A DNA stretch of 64,000 bases, from positions 15,443,501 through 15,507,500 of the forward strand of contig NC_089726.1 of the NCBI RefSeq assembly GCF_035083965.1, written 5' to 3'. A program made the position numbers and the translations under genes. The DNA is from Branchiostoma lanceolatum. Its lineage: Eukaryota > Chordata > Leptocardii > Amphioxiformes > Branchiostomatidae. Positions 23,452-34,142 of the stretch are shown piece by piece (the stretch's first letter is position 1; the number at the start of each line of letters is the position of its first letter). The notes under the pieces were generated by a model. The model had not been told where the DNA came from, made no database searches, and saw only the letters and a program-made list of their open reading frames with translations.

Positions 23452-26400
23452 CTAGGTGAGACTTTTGAATGTAATCTTCTCTTTCGCGAGGACAAAATTG
23501 ATGGCGTTGTCCAGCGTGGATGGTTTCTTGGGCACAGTTGGTTTTATAGATGTTATATAATCCTTCAGCAGCACCTTGTAAGAGCTTTCTATCTTGTCTG
23601 AAAGTTTCTTGATTGTCGTGAGGGATCCGGTGAAAAACTCCCATGCGTTCTTCCTTTCCAAGCCGTTCCGTGTTTTGTGTAAAGCATCAATTGTCGCTTC
23701 AAGGGCAAGCTCTCCCTCTTTTTCAGTTGCGGCCATCATAACTGTCTCCCCTATCTTAATGGAACTGGATACACTATTAATGGCATACGAGGTCCGCAGT
23801 GAGTCGTTTTTGGCGGCCTTTTCTACCTTTTTAAGATTCTCACCCAGATTCTTGATTGCCGTCTTTAACTGTTTGCCCTTGAGGTTCTTGACTCCAACCA
23901 TAGAGGCCTCAAGTGCATTGGTGTCTTGGGTCAAGGTCTTTTTAGCAGCCGCCTCCATTTTAGGATCTATTTTCTTCTGGGTCGTTAGCATTCGTTGTTG
24001 AGAGTTCTGCATGATGTACAAAGCTCGAAGGAGTTCGGACTTGTCGCTGTCGTTGGAGTACTTGACGGCAGTGTCCAGCTGGCCGGCTGCTGTCTGTAGA
24101 GACGTGATGGACGTCATGACAGATCCAACCACTTTCTCACCCAAATCAGTGATAGGTGACTTCCTATCCACTGCAAGAGCGTGGGCTAGGCATTGCGTAA
24201 CGTTCCCCGTTTCTAGTATACATTCTGCTTCGGTCATGCTTATGTTTCGGTCAATCGCAAAACGGTCGGCTAGGTCAGCGAGAGAACAGGATCCATTCTT
24301 GATGTTTTCAAGACCACAGGTAGTGGACGCAGACGACGCATTGGCCGCCGCTTGTGAGGCGTTTTGGCCCAGACTGCTTTGGACTCCTGTGGATGACGCA
24401 TTTGTCGCCGCTGATTGGCTGGCTTGTGAGGCATTTTTTCCCAAGGTGGCTTGAACTGCTGCGGCTGCTGCTGCAGACGACGCATTGGTAGCTGCTGATT
24501 GGCTGGCTTGTGAGGCATTCTGTCCCAAAGTGGCTTGAGCTGCTACTGCTGCTGCTGCTGCTGCTGCTGCAGACGACACATTGGTAGCTGCTGCTGCTGC
24601 TGCAGACGACACATTGGTAGCTGCTGATTGGCTGGCTTGTGAGGCATTCTTTCCCAAAGTGGCTTGAGCTGCTGCTGCTGCGGCTGCAGACGACGCATTG
24701 GTAGCTGCTGCTGCGGCTGCAGACGACGCGTTGGTAGCTGCTGATTGGCTGGCTTGTGAGGCATTCTTTCCCGAAGTGGCTTGAGCTGCTACTGCTGCTG
24801 CTGCTGCAGACGACACATTGGTAGCTGCTGCTGCTGCTGCAGACGACACATTGGTAGCTGCTGATTGGCTGGCTTGTGAGGCATTCTTTCCCAAAGTGGC
24901 TTGAGCTGCTGCTGCTGCGGCTGCAGACGACGCATTGGTAGCTGCTGCTGCGGCTGCAGACGACGCATTGGTAGCTGTTGATTGGCTGGCTTGTGAGGCA
25001 TTCTTTCCCGAGGAGGCTTGAGCTGCTACTGCTGCTGCTGCTGCTGCAGACGACACATTGGTAGCTGCTGCTGCTGCTGCAGACGACACATTGGTAGCTG
25101 CTGATTGGCTGGCTTGTGAGGCATTCTTTCCCGAAGTGGCTTGAGCTGCTGCTGCTGCGGCTGCAGACGACGCATTGGTAGCTGCTGCTGCGGCTGCAGA
25201 CGACGCATTGGTAGCTGTTGATTGGCTGGCTTGTGAGGCATTCTTTCCCGAGGTGGCTTGAGCTGCTACTGCTGCTGCTGCGGCTGCAGACGACGCATTG
25301 GTAGCTGCTGCTGCGGCTGCAGACGACGCATTGGTAGCTGCTGATTGACTGGCTTGTGAGGCATTCTGTCCCGACGTGGCTTGAGCGGCTGCTGCTGCGG
25401 CTGCAGACGACGTATTGGTAGCTGCTGATTGACTGGCTTGTGAGGCATTCTTTCCCGAAGTGGCTTGAGCTGCTGCTGCTGCGGCTGCAGACGACGCATT
25501 GGTAGCTGCTGCTGCTGCTGCAGAGGACGCGTTGGTAGCTGCTGATTGGCTGGCTTGTGAGGCATTCTGTCCCGAAGCGGTTTGAGCTGCTGCTGCTGCG
25601 GCAGACGACGCGTTGGTAGCTGCTGATTGGCTGGCTTGTGAGGCATTCTGTCCCGAAGCGGCTTGAGCTGCTGCTGCTGCTGCAGCTGCAGACGACGCAT
25701 TTGTAGCTGCTAATTGGCTGCCCTGTGAGGCATTCTGTCCCGAAGTGGTTTGAGCTGCTGCTGCTGCGGCAGACGACGCGTTGGTAGCTGCTGATTGGCT
25801 GGCTTGTGAGGCATTCTGTCCCGAAGCGGCTTGAGCTGCTGCTGCTGCTGCTGATGCAGCTGCAGACGAAGTATTTGTAGCTGCTGATTGGCTGGCTTGT
25901 GAGGCATTCTGTCCCGAAGTAGTTTGAGCTGCTGCTGCAGACGACGCGTTGGTAGCTGCTGATTGGATGGCGTGTGAGGCATTCTGTCCTGAAGTAGTTT
26001 GAGCTGCTGTTGCTGCTGCTGCAGACGATGCGTTGGTAGCTGCTGATTGGCTGGCTTGTGAGGCATTCTGTCCCGAAGTGGTTTGAGCTGCTGCTGCTGC
26101 AGACGACGCGTTGGTAGCAGCTGATTGGCTGGCTTGTGAGGCATTCTGTCCCGAAGTGGTTTGAGCTGCTGCTGCTGCAGCTGCAGACGACGCGTTGGTA
26201 GCTGCTGATTGGCTGACTTGTGAGGCATTCTGTCCCGAAGTGGTTTGAGCTGCTGCTGCTGCGGCTGCAGACGACGCGTTGGTAGCAGCTGATTGGCTGG
26301 CTTGTGAGGCATTCTGTCCCGAAGTGGCTTGAGCTGCTGCTGCTGCGGCTGCAGACGACGCATTAGTAGCTGCTGATTGGCTGGCTTGTGAGGCATTCTG

Positions 26401-29400
26401 TCCCGAAGTGGTTTGAGCTGCTGCTGCTGCTGCAGACGACGCATTGGTAGCTGCTGATTGGCTGGCTTGTGAGACATTCTGTCCCGAAGCGGCTTGAGCT
26501 GCTGCTGCTGCTGCTGATGCAGCTGCAGACGAAGTATTTGTAGCTGCTGATTGGCTGGCTTGTGAGGCATTCTGTCCCGAAGTAGTTTGAGCTGCTGCTG
26601 CAGACGACGCGTTGGTAGCTGCTGATTGGATGGCGTGTGAGGCATTCTGTCCCGAAGTAGTTTGAGCTGCTGTTGCTGCGGCTGCAGACGATGCGTTGGT
26701 AGCTGCTGATTGGCTGGCTTGTGAGGCATTCTGTCCCGAAGTAGTTTGAGCTGCTGTTGCTGCTGCTGCAGACGACGCGTTGGTAGCAGCTGATTGGCTG
26801 GCTTGTGAGGCATTCTGTCCCGAAGTGGTTTGAGCTGCTGCTGCTGCAGCTGCAGACGACGCGTTGGTAGCTGCTGATTGGCTGGCTTGTGAGGCATTCT
26901 GTCCCGAAGTGGTTTGAGCTGCTGCTGCTGCGGCTGCAGACGACTCGTTGGTAGCAGCTGATTGGCTGGCTTGTGAGGCATTCTTTCCCGAAGTGGCTTG
27001 AGCTGCTGCTGCAGCTGCAGACGACGCATTAGTAGCTGCTGATTGGCTGGCTTGTGAGGCATTCTGTCCCGAAGCGGTCTGGGCTTCTGAAGACGACATA
27101 TTTGCAGTTGCTGATTGACTAGTAGTATTTTGGGCTTGAGCGGGGGACTCATTTACTTCTTTTGTCTCCGAAGTGTTGAGCTGTATAGGAGCTGCTGTGA
27201 CGGTTATGGTTTGATCTTCAGTCGGTGGCTTTTTAGGCACGACTTTAACTCCTCCGGGAGTTAGCTGTATTGTGATTCTTTTGCCGTGATTTGCATCGAT
27301 GCCATTTTCCTGCGATTCGCTAGCTTTCTTTTTCTTTTCCTCCATTTTATGTGTGACCTCGTTCATCATCATGCCAAGGTTGTTTTCCATCTTGTGAAGG
27401 ATGTCCAACTGCGTACGATGGCGACTGTCCTCTCTCGACTCTCTCACTTCTGTGAAAATGAACATGTAAAATATAAATTACATTTCTGGGCAGTTATTGA
27501 ACTTTGTCACTCGTTCAAACTCAAGCATATATCAAGTTTGTCGTCAGTTAACACGTGTTGCGAATTTCTCTTAGCTACATCAGAATGTTCATAATTATAC
27601 GTGAAAGACACAAAAAACAAAGCCCTAATTGAAACACATACATTTAGAGCTGGACCATCTATTCATCGTTTCCATAGCTACGAATTCATTTCAAACATAT
27701 TCATTCACTTTACCCAAGAAATGTTTTCCATACCTGCTAATTTGTGTTCTGTTCCGCTGCTCGAGTGTTCCATATTTCCAGCGATGTTAGCAGGCCAGAG
27801 ATTTTGTCTTATTTGCTTTTCATGGGCTCTGGCAACATCTTGTCTGTATCTGTCGAGCCTAGAAGTGAGGAAAATAGAATATTGGTTTGTGTGTAAAACG
27901 TATGCCTTCTGTCAATGCACAATTACACATTCTTAATCATACCTTTAGATGTTTGAAGCTAAAATTAAAAAAAAATTACTGACATATTGAACATCAAGTA
28001 GTGGTGTCAAGGGAATTTATAGCAATAGTGCTGAATAAAACTCACTTTAAGTATTGTTCTGGCATCCCTTCAGTTTGTAGTGTACGTACGTGCGCTAGCC
28101 TGACAAATCGCGCTCCTAGCGGCCGGCTGGTCCTGTAACCGCCGGGGGTCATTAACCTCCGGCCGAGAGCTTGTGTAAACACAGGCTAGTATGTGCGCTA
28201 TTCACTACACACACACACCAGAGCCTTTGGGATTTAAGATTTACTGTACTTGGAGAGGAATCTGGGGGGGGAAGAACCTGTGTTCTTAGCCCTGATAGTG
28301 AGTAGAGCATCTGTTGTAAATTAAGACCCAATAAATGACAGGGGCGCACATGTCTCGTCATCAGTCTCAGGCAAGACACGACTCTGACTGGACTTCTTCT
28401 ATCCTATGTAACACTTACTGCTCAAGGTTGGTTTCCATCTTATGAAGGATGTCCAACTGCGTCCGACGGCGATTGTACTCGTTCAAATCTCTCATTTCTG
28501 TGGAGAAAAAAATGTAACAATAGTCACGTTCTATGCAATTATACAATTGCAAGATTTTTACCTGTTTAAACTTAAGCAGATAATATATTTTGACGTTTGC
28601 CGTCTGTTGACATGTATAGTAAATTTTTCTGAGTGACATCAGAATGTTCTTAAAATACAAAATGCCAAACAAAGGCAGATACAATTAGAACACATTAAAC
28701 ATTTCTTTGTCATCTATTCACGCATAGTATCCATAACTACATACTTATTTCAAGCATCCATTTTTACCCAATGAATGTTTTTCCATACCTGCTAATTTGT
28801 GTTCTGTACCGCCGCTATAGCTTGAGTGTTCCGCATTTCCAGCGAGGTTGTCAGGCAATAGATTTTTTCTGCTTTGTTTTTCATGGCCTCTGGCGACTAA
28901 TTGTCTGTGTCTGTCGAGCCTAGAAGTGACGTAAATAAACTGTTTGTTACCCATGTCTTTTTGTGAAAGCACAATAACGCATCCTCGGATATATCTTTAT
29001 ATATTTGAAGCTGAAATTCACTCAAAATAATTACTTTAACCGTAGAAGTACAAGTATGGACACATTGATTATCAAGGAATAATGTTTAATTGACAACAAA
29101 TAAACTGCATTTACACATTGTTCTGGTATCCCTTCAATTTACAGTGAACGTACATAGGTGCACTAGATAGTACACACAGTCACGGTTGCCTTTTAGATGT
29201 ACAAGTAATTTTAATACACCAGAAAAGGATACATAATCCTCCTTCTGTTTGTCATGCCGACAACATATGGACAAGTTATGATCAAGTAGCAATACTCACT
29301 GGCCTAGAATGTACAAAAATGTACAATTGAAAACTATATCTTGCAAGTTCCGTGACAGAGTTTCATATTGTGAATGAAGAAACTTTACCGTTGTTGGAGG

Positions 29401-31136
29401 GCCTCTATGTAAGGATGTACCACACGGCTCTTGTGAGGAGACAAGCTTCCAAGCATATCCTGTCTTCTGTGGTCTTTAGAAAGATTCTCATAGGCTGTGG
29501 AAAGAGAAGGGTGGTCATATACACCGTGTCAGTGTCTCAAACTTACGTGCCACGCGTGCCGTCATTTTAACGGGATAAAAAACATCCTGACCTCTCACAA
29601 GGTTTCCTAACTAAACTCAAAAATTCCAGGCTAATAGTCTTTTGAAAAAGTATTGTTTCTGGTGTAAGGCTGAAGATAGAAGACCACAATGCATACATAT
29701 TTACTCTCTCTCTCTTTCTCTTACACACACACGCATGTACACACACACACACACACACACGCGCGCACACACGCGCACATACACAAACATTCAAACGCAC
29801 AGAGAGCTGCACGTATTCACACGCACACGCACTCACACATGCATGCTACGGTATCTATGTGCAATGAAATTCAGTAGTTAGATGGGCAAAGTTTGGTCTA
29901 CTTCTGGGTTTTACTACACTTTTGTGTGGTTCTGGGTTCGTGCACATGTACTGTGAGCCAGTCGGCCCAGTCCTGTGTATTGTCAACGTGGTCAAATTTG
30001 CATCCATCCTGATGCCATATGAGAATAAAGTGTGCAGCGTTTGAATATTTGAAGAGTGATCGAAAGCACAAGTTATAAACTGATACATTGGTGAGTCAGG
30101 ATTCCCGGCTTTCTTCTTTTTTGTTTGTTAGATGGGGCACATATTTATTTAACAGGTTGTTGGACGACATGCCCTGACTCCAAGCCTCGAGCCATGGGTT
30201 CGCCACATCTAACAGACAACTAAGCTCACGTATCTAGAGTTTCGTGTATTTTCTCGTTCGTTGACACCCTCAACAATTAAAGCTGTTTGAAACATTAGAG
30301 ACCACGTTCAATCTTTTGTTAAACAAGTGATAACCGTTTAAAAAAAAAAAACTTTCTTTCACTTATAATCGTCCGGTCTAGCACACATGATTCTATTCAA
30401 ATATCATAAATGCTTTGCATGTAATTTTCAGAAAACATTTCTGGCCTTTTCGTTGTTGCTTACAAGCAGAAACACCCCCAAAGTTACCTTTGTATACAGT
30501 CAAATATTTCCGTCTTAAAAACAACGTTGTCGTTGCTAGGAAAAATTAATGTCTCCTCCCTACGTGCTTTTGTCATTGGCATCATCGTACCCATTTCTTT
30601 ATATTATGTATATTCTATATATTATCTATTATATATTCATGTAGTATTGATATTCATTCCATGCCATGGTTTGTTTAGATAGTAGTTTTCATTCCTAGCT
30701 ATGTTATGAAAGGAATACGACTATCATTACCAGCAGACTGCATGCACATCGAGAAGAAAACTCCATTGACCAACAACAACACAACAAGTAGGTCATAGTG
30801 TTGTCGATTCTACGTTACGCCTTGCTTGCACAACAGGCGTTTAAGCCATATGCTAAATCATGCAAACATATAACGTGCACTTGTGACATTACAAATATAA
30901 TATGAACCTGTATGTGGATAACTTTAGGATGTTTTACAGGCACAAACAGATAATTGAAACAGAAATATGGGGTGTGACCTACAATCAGTCTTACACAACA
31001 CATGCTCGAAAAAGTGAGGAGAATGAAGCTTACCCGATAAAGACGTCGTCGACGGGACCGCATTTAGTAGGGAAAATAATAACAACAGACTTGTCCAGCC
31101 TAAACAGGCCCCAAAACAACCCATTTTCCTTCTCAT
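23452..31136 (-). CDS. Secreted 1,513-aa Ala/Ser/Gln/Asn repeat protein (silk- or mucin-like), six exons
   Basis: Exons on the minus strand: 31136-31034, 29494-29389, 28919-28789, 28497-28419, 27858-27734 and 27449-23452. They sum to 4,542 nt and every junction keeps phase. Exon 1 is a signal peptide (basic MRRK, then WTSLLLLFSLLNA, likely cut near AVPS). Residues 35-182 come from exon 2 and two tandemly duplicated exon pairs. From about residue 308 to 1225 there are about 30 repeats of roughly 28-40 residues on the theme GQNASQASQSAATNASS-polyAla-QTTS, with up to two N-x-S/T sequons each. The last 287 residues are a non-repetitive helical domain with four Cys clustered at its start (TCGLENIKNGSC..AEC..TQC). 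Together this suggests a heavily glycosylated extracellular structural, adhesive or mucus protein; function is inference. I know no named homologue. Confidence 0.8.
24330..27075 (-). repeat. Coding tandem-repeat array of the secreted protein
   Basis: About 30 units of roughly 80-120 bp. Each carries a conserved block (cattctgtcccgaagtggtttgagc on plus) and a variable GCT/GCA trinucleotide run encoding polyalanine. The units fall into subtypes: GQN with QTTS endings (towards the N-terminus), and GKN or LGKN/LGQN with doubled ATNASS/ATNVSS blocks (towards the C-terminus). No unit breaks the frame. The rare variant HAIQS (ggatggcgtgtgag on plus) occurs twice, at about 25970 and 26630, in matching neighbourhoods, which shows a block duplication of about 660 bp. 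Confidence 0.9.
27734..28919 (-). repeat. Tandemly duplicated exon pair in the secreted-protein gene
   Basis: Exon 28919-28789 (LDRHRQLVARGHEKQ...SGGTEHKLA) is paralogous to exon 27858-27734 (LDRYRQDVARAHEKQ...SSGTEHKLA). Exon 28497-28419 (EMRDLNEYNRRRTQLDILHKME) is paralogous to the first codons of the giant exon (EVRESREDSRHRTQLDILHKME). Flanking intron sequence is also alike. The duplicated unit is about 1.05 kb and preserves phase. Confidence 0.85.
29705..29840. repeat. CT / CA microsatellite
   Basis: tctctctctctttctc followed by acacacacacgcgcgc and related dinucleotide runs, in intron 1 of the secreted-protein gene. Confidence 0.9.
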
Positions 31137-31603
31137 GGATCAAAACTGAGAGGGACTTTGGGCCGTGTTGGCAGGAAACTGTACCAGAAGGCACTGCAGC
31201 GAAGTGGAAAGACTCGTTGGACAAGGACAGACAACTGACCAATTGTGATTGTGGACAAAGAAAATGTTCCTTTATCTGGGCAACACGGCAAAAGTTGGGA
31301 CATCCGCCCATCCGCAGGACAATTAAACCCAATCGGATCCGTGTTACTATTATTGTCTGAAACATCATGATATATGTATTCCTACGCTTATGATTAATCA
31401 GCTTCCTTCAGTTAATTTTTGTCCAAGCAATTACGTAAAAATAACCAGGACCCATTGAGTGCTGCCCCGCTGTGTGTTGCATTCAATTTCTATCCAAAGA
31501 AAAAGGGAAGAAAAGGGCTAATACAGCTGTGCAGAAAAAGCTTCTTTCTTGTCGTTACAGTGATTTGAGTCAACATGAAGTAAACATGTCTGTGTAATGC
31601 TAC

Positions 31604-31793
31604 GATCACATTTCCAAACCGGGGCCCGGCCGGGCTGTTTTCGTGAATGAAATTTAAACAATTCATATAAGAATATAAAACAAAATGGTGCTCATGATTA
31701 ATTTGTGCACCTTTCTTGCGTTTCGTGGTCTTTTTCATCATGATTTCCGTTCCCGCAAAGTGCCCGGCCGGGCCCCGGGTTGGGAATTGTGAC
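31604..31793. mobile_element. MITE with GC-rich inverted termini
   Basis: gatcacatttccaaaccggggcccggccgggc at the left is matched by inverted ggtcacaattcccaacccggggcccggccgggc at the right, about 33 bp with four mismatches. The AT-rich core is non-coding. A degraded relative appears at about 9780-9830 (tcacatttcctaaccgatgccccgc). Confidence 0.7.
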
Positions 31794-31859
31794 CTTAGCA
31801 TCACTAGTATATTAGTATGTTTTGTAGGTATGTCATTATCTCCATGACAAATGGCGATA

Positions 31860-32060
31860 TAGTTTTGTGTGTGTCTGTCTGTCTGTGTGTGTGTGTGCGT
31901 GTGTTTGTGTTTCCGCACTACTGTAGTCAGCATAACTCAAGAACCCATTGATGGATTACGGTGATATTTGGTATGTGGGCGGTGTTGTGAAGCCAAAATT
32001 CAAGGTCAATTTTGGGCCCCCTGGTATGTGACCTTGGTACTGCAGCAGAACTTCCGTTTT
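31860..32060 (+). repeat. Dispersed repeat copy (GT-run plus conserved tail)
   Basis: A gtgtgtctgtctgtctgtgtgtg run leads into aactcaagaacccattgatggattacggtgatatttggtatgtggg. The same sequence appears in inverted orientation at about 9285-9465, 43975-44100, 44640-44790 and 54930-55280. Confidence 0.6.
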
Positions 32061-33769
32061 TTTGTATCTTTTGACCTGGACGTGCTATAGTCTTCTTGTT
32101 ATAGTGTTAATTTATGGAAAAGGACATTTATCCCAGTTGATTTCGTCATCTTCTGAAAGTAGACAGCATGACGAAGTTTCCCTATGGAATAACAATATCA
32201 TAGAAGTTATAATTAGTTTGCTAAACCGTCTTTTGAAGCAAGACAACATGTCTAATCTCCAAGCAGATGTGGGTATGTTGGGGGAAAGATCGTAATGTTT
32301 TCCGAATGACAGCCCCTTACCCCATAGGCCCGCAAAGTAGCTCGAATTTAATAGGCTTGTTTGACTTCGTTTTCAATAATCCGACAATTTAAAGATACAA
32401 ATAACACATGATAAATTTTGGTCAATGTCATACCCAATAATTTGCTTCTATATCCATTACTTCATTATTATTTCGTTATATGTTAATGTATCATGTTTGC
32501 TACAAGTTTTGTATTCTTATCTGTCCACTTTTGTGTCCTGTGTATATGTGTTTAGTGGTGGCGTTTGTAAGCTTGAGTGCGCCGCCACTACGTCTATCTG
32601 TATTACTATTGCCAGCTAACTTGAATGAATCTGGGTCATAAATGACACCTTTCCTTTTTTTATTGCCTTTTCAAAGCAATTAGACACATATTGAAAAACA
32701 GAAAAAAAGTGTACATATATTCCAAAATTTTCCAAAGACTGTCTAAGTGATATATCATATCAAACCAGCATTGACATTGCTGCCTAGTGCGCAAGTTACC
32801 ATAATTGCTTTGTTTCATTTAACGCTCCATCATTGACCACCATTGTCAAAATCAGCAGCGGTTGAACATGCCAGTAATCATTGACATTTAAATTTTAGAT
32901 ACAACTATTGCTGTAATATTATTATTTGATCTTTAATGTTCATGTACTACATTGCTGTGAATTTCGTAAAATTTGCACATTTGTACAGTCAATGTGACTC
33001 TAATGCAGACTTCCCCAAAGATAGAAACGCCTCGTAATCTTTTTAAAAAATCGCCACTCACCATATATACTTTTCAATACGTCCTTGCCGTGGCATCTCA
33101 TCGGATACCAAACAAGGCAAGCCACAATAACATTTTTATGACTCACATCCAATACAAACTATGCAGATACATTTTTGTCTTTATCCATTGCAAACTACAA
33201 TTTCATACACAAAGACAATTTTAAAGTGAGGTTGTATACTTTCTAAGTGATACAATCTTACTCAAGAACGTCTTGATACAACAATTCCTTCCTTCCGATG
33301 ATCTGATGTCAAACGTGATAATATCATTTTTGTTGAATGTTGACATAATGTCATTAGCATCTATTTTACTCTGATTGCTACGAAAAAACTACTATAAACG
33401 GCTAGAGTTTCTAAAAATGCAATCAGAGTTGTCAAAGTGAACAGGAGATTACTTTCATCTTATATTCCTTATGATTTTCCTACCGTGAAAAACGTTGGTT
33501 TTCATCCAAGTCTTAGAATCTACCATCACAAAGTGGTCAGGCGCCAACCGAACATTTCAGTCATCTTAACTGACATGAAGGCACGCAGGTCTACTTAAAG
33601 TCCTTCCAAACCAGTAAGAGATACAAACAGTAAAAAAACCCAAGTCAAGTGCCGTTAAAATCAAAAGTATTTCATCATGTCCCCTCCAGATTACAGAAAA
33701 AAAAATTGTCCTATAAGAATAAGACTATAACTCATGAAAGTGCTGTTCAAGGCCGTGGCTTGTCAGGTA

Positions 33770-33930
33770 TTGATTATAATCATTATCATTTTTATCATCA
33801 TTATCATCATCATTATTATCATTTTTATTATCATTATCATTACTATCAGTATCATTATCACTATCATTATTATCATCATTATCATTAGTATCATCATCAT
33901 CATCATCATCATTATAATTGTCATTATTAT
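33770..33930. repeat. (ATC/ATT)n microsatellite
   Basis: Imperfect cattatcatcattatcatt runs over about 160 bp. Long ORFs in all frames here are simple-sequence artefacts. Confidence 0.9.
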
Positions 33931-33955
33931 ATAGCCGGGCTGGACCATTCAGAAG

Positions 33956-34052
33956 CCTTACGGTGACATAACGCTTCGCTCACTCGGTGGTATATCCGGT
34001 GGCTAAAGGTTACTGGCCAGGCGTTATGTAACATGTCGGTTGGGTCATTAAC
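33956..34052. repeat. Conserved hairpin 3' of gene A
   Basis: cggtgacataacgc ... gcgttatgtaac form inverted arms, followed by gggtcattaaccc. It is the gene A copy of an element also present 3' of gene B (49338-49448) and gene C (about 60579-60716). Confidence 0.6.
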
Positions 34053-34142
34053 CCTCAATTGTCAGAGCCATGTGATGCAAGTCTATCTTACAATATAGGC
34101 GTCCGTCTTTTCAATCGTCCCCTTTCCCTGTCATTATTGTCA

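Larger units (their letters stand above)
32300..34142. other. 3' flank of lectin gene A, homologous to the flanks of genes B and C
   Basis: No gene. Several phrases match the regions downstream of the other two lectin genes, for example atgactcacatccaatacaaactatg (33137; also 48367) and attgctttgtttca (32806; also 59019). This marks the boundary of a segmental duplication. Confidence 0.6.

Noticed and set aside
25710-27152. 480-codon ORF (MPHKPANQQLP/polyQ) on the minus strand
   Set aside because: Alternative frame of the Ala-rich repeat exon. The Ala frame has the upstream signal peptide, spliced exons and a unique C-terminal domain, so this one is a by-product of repeat composition.
28090-28200. 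Possible small MITE with tagcctg/caggcta ends and gtgcgcta flanks
   Set aside because: Only 7 bp of inverted terminus and imperfect flanks; too weak to list.
30124-30226. Possible 100-bp element with tgttagatg-ggc inverted ends
   Set aside because: Short, imperfect ends and no visible target duplication.
30902-31360. 152-codon plus-strand ORF
   Set aside because: Antisense to the signal-peptide exon of the secreted protein; composition and lack of splice context do not support coding.
33734-33948. Poly-Ile / Met ORFs
   Set aside because: Translation of an ATC/ATT microsatellite.
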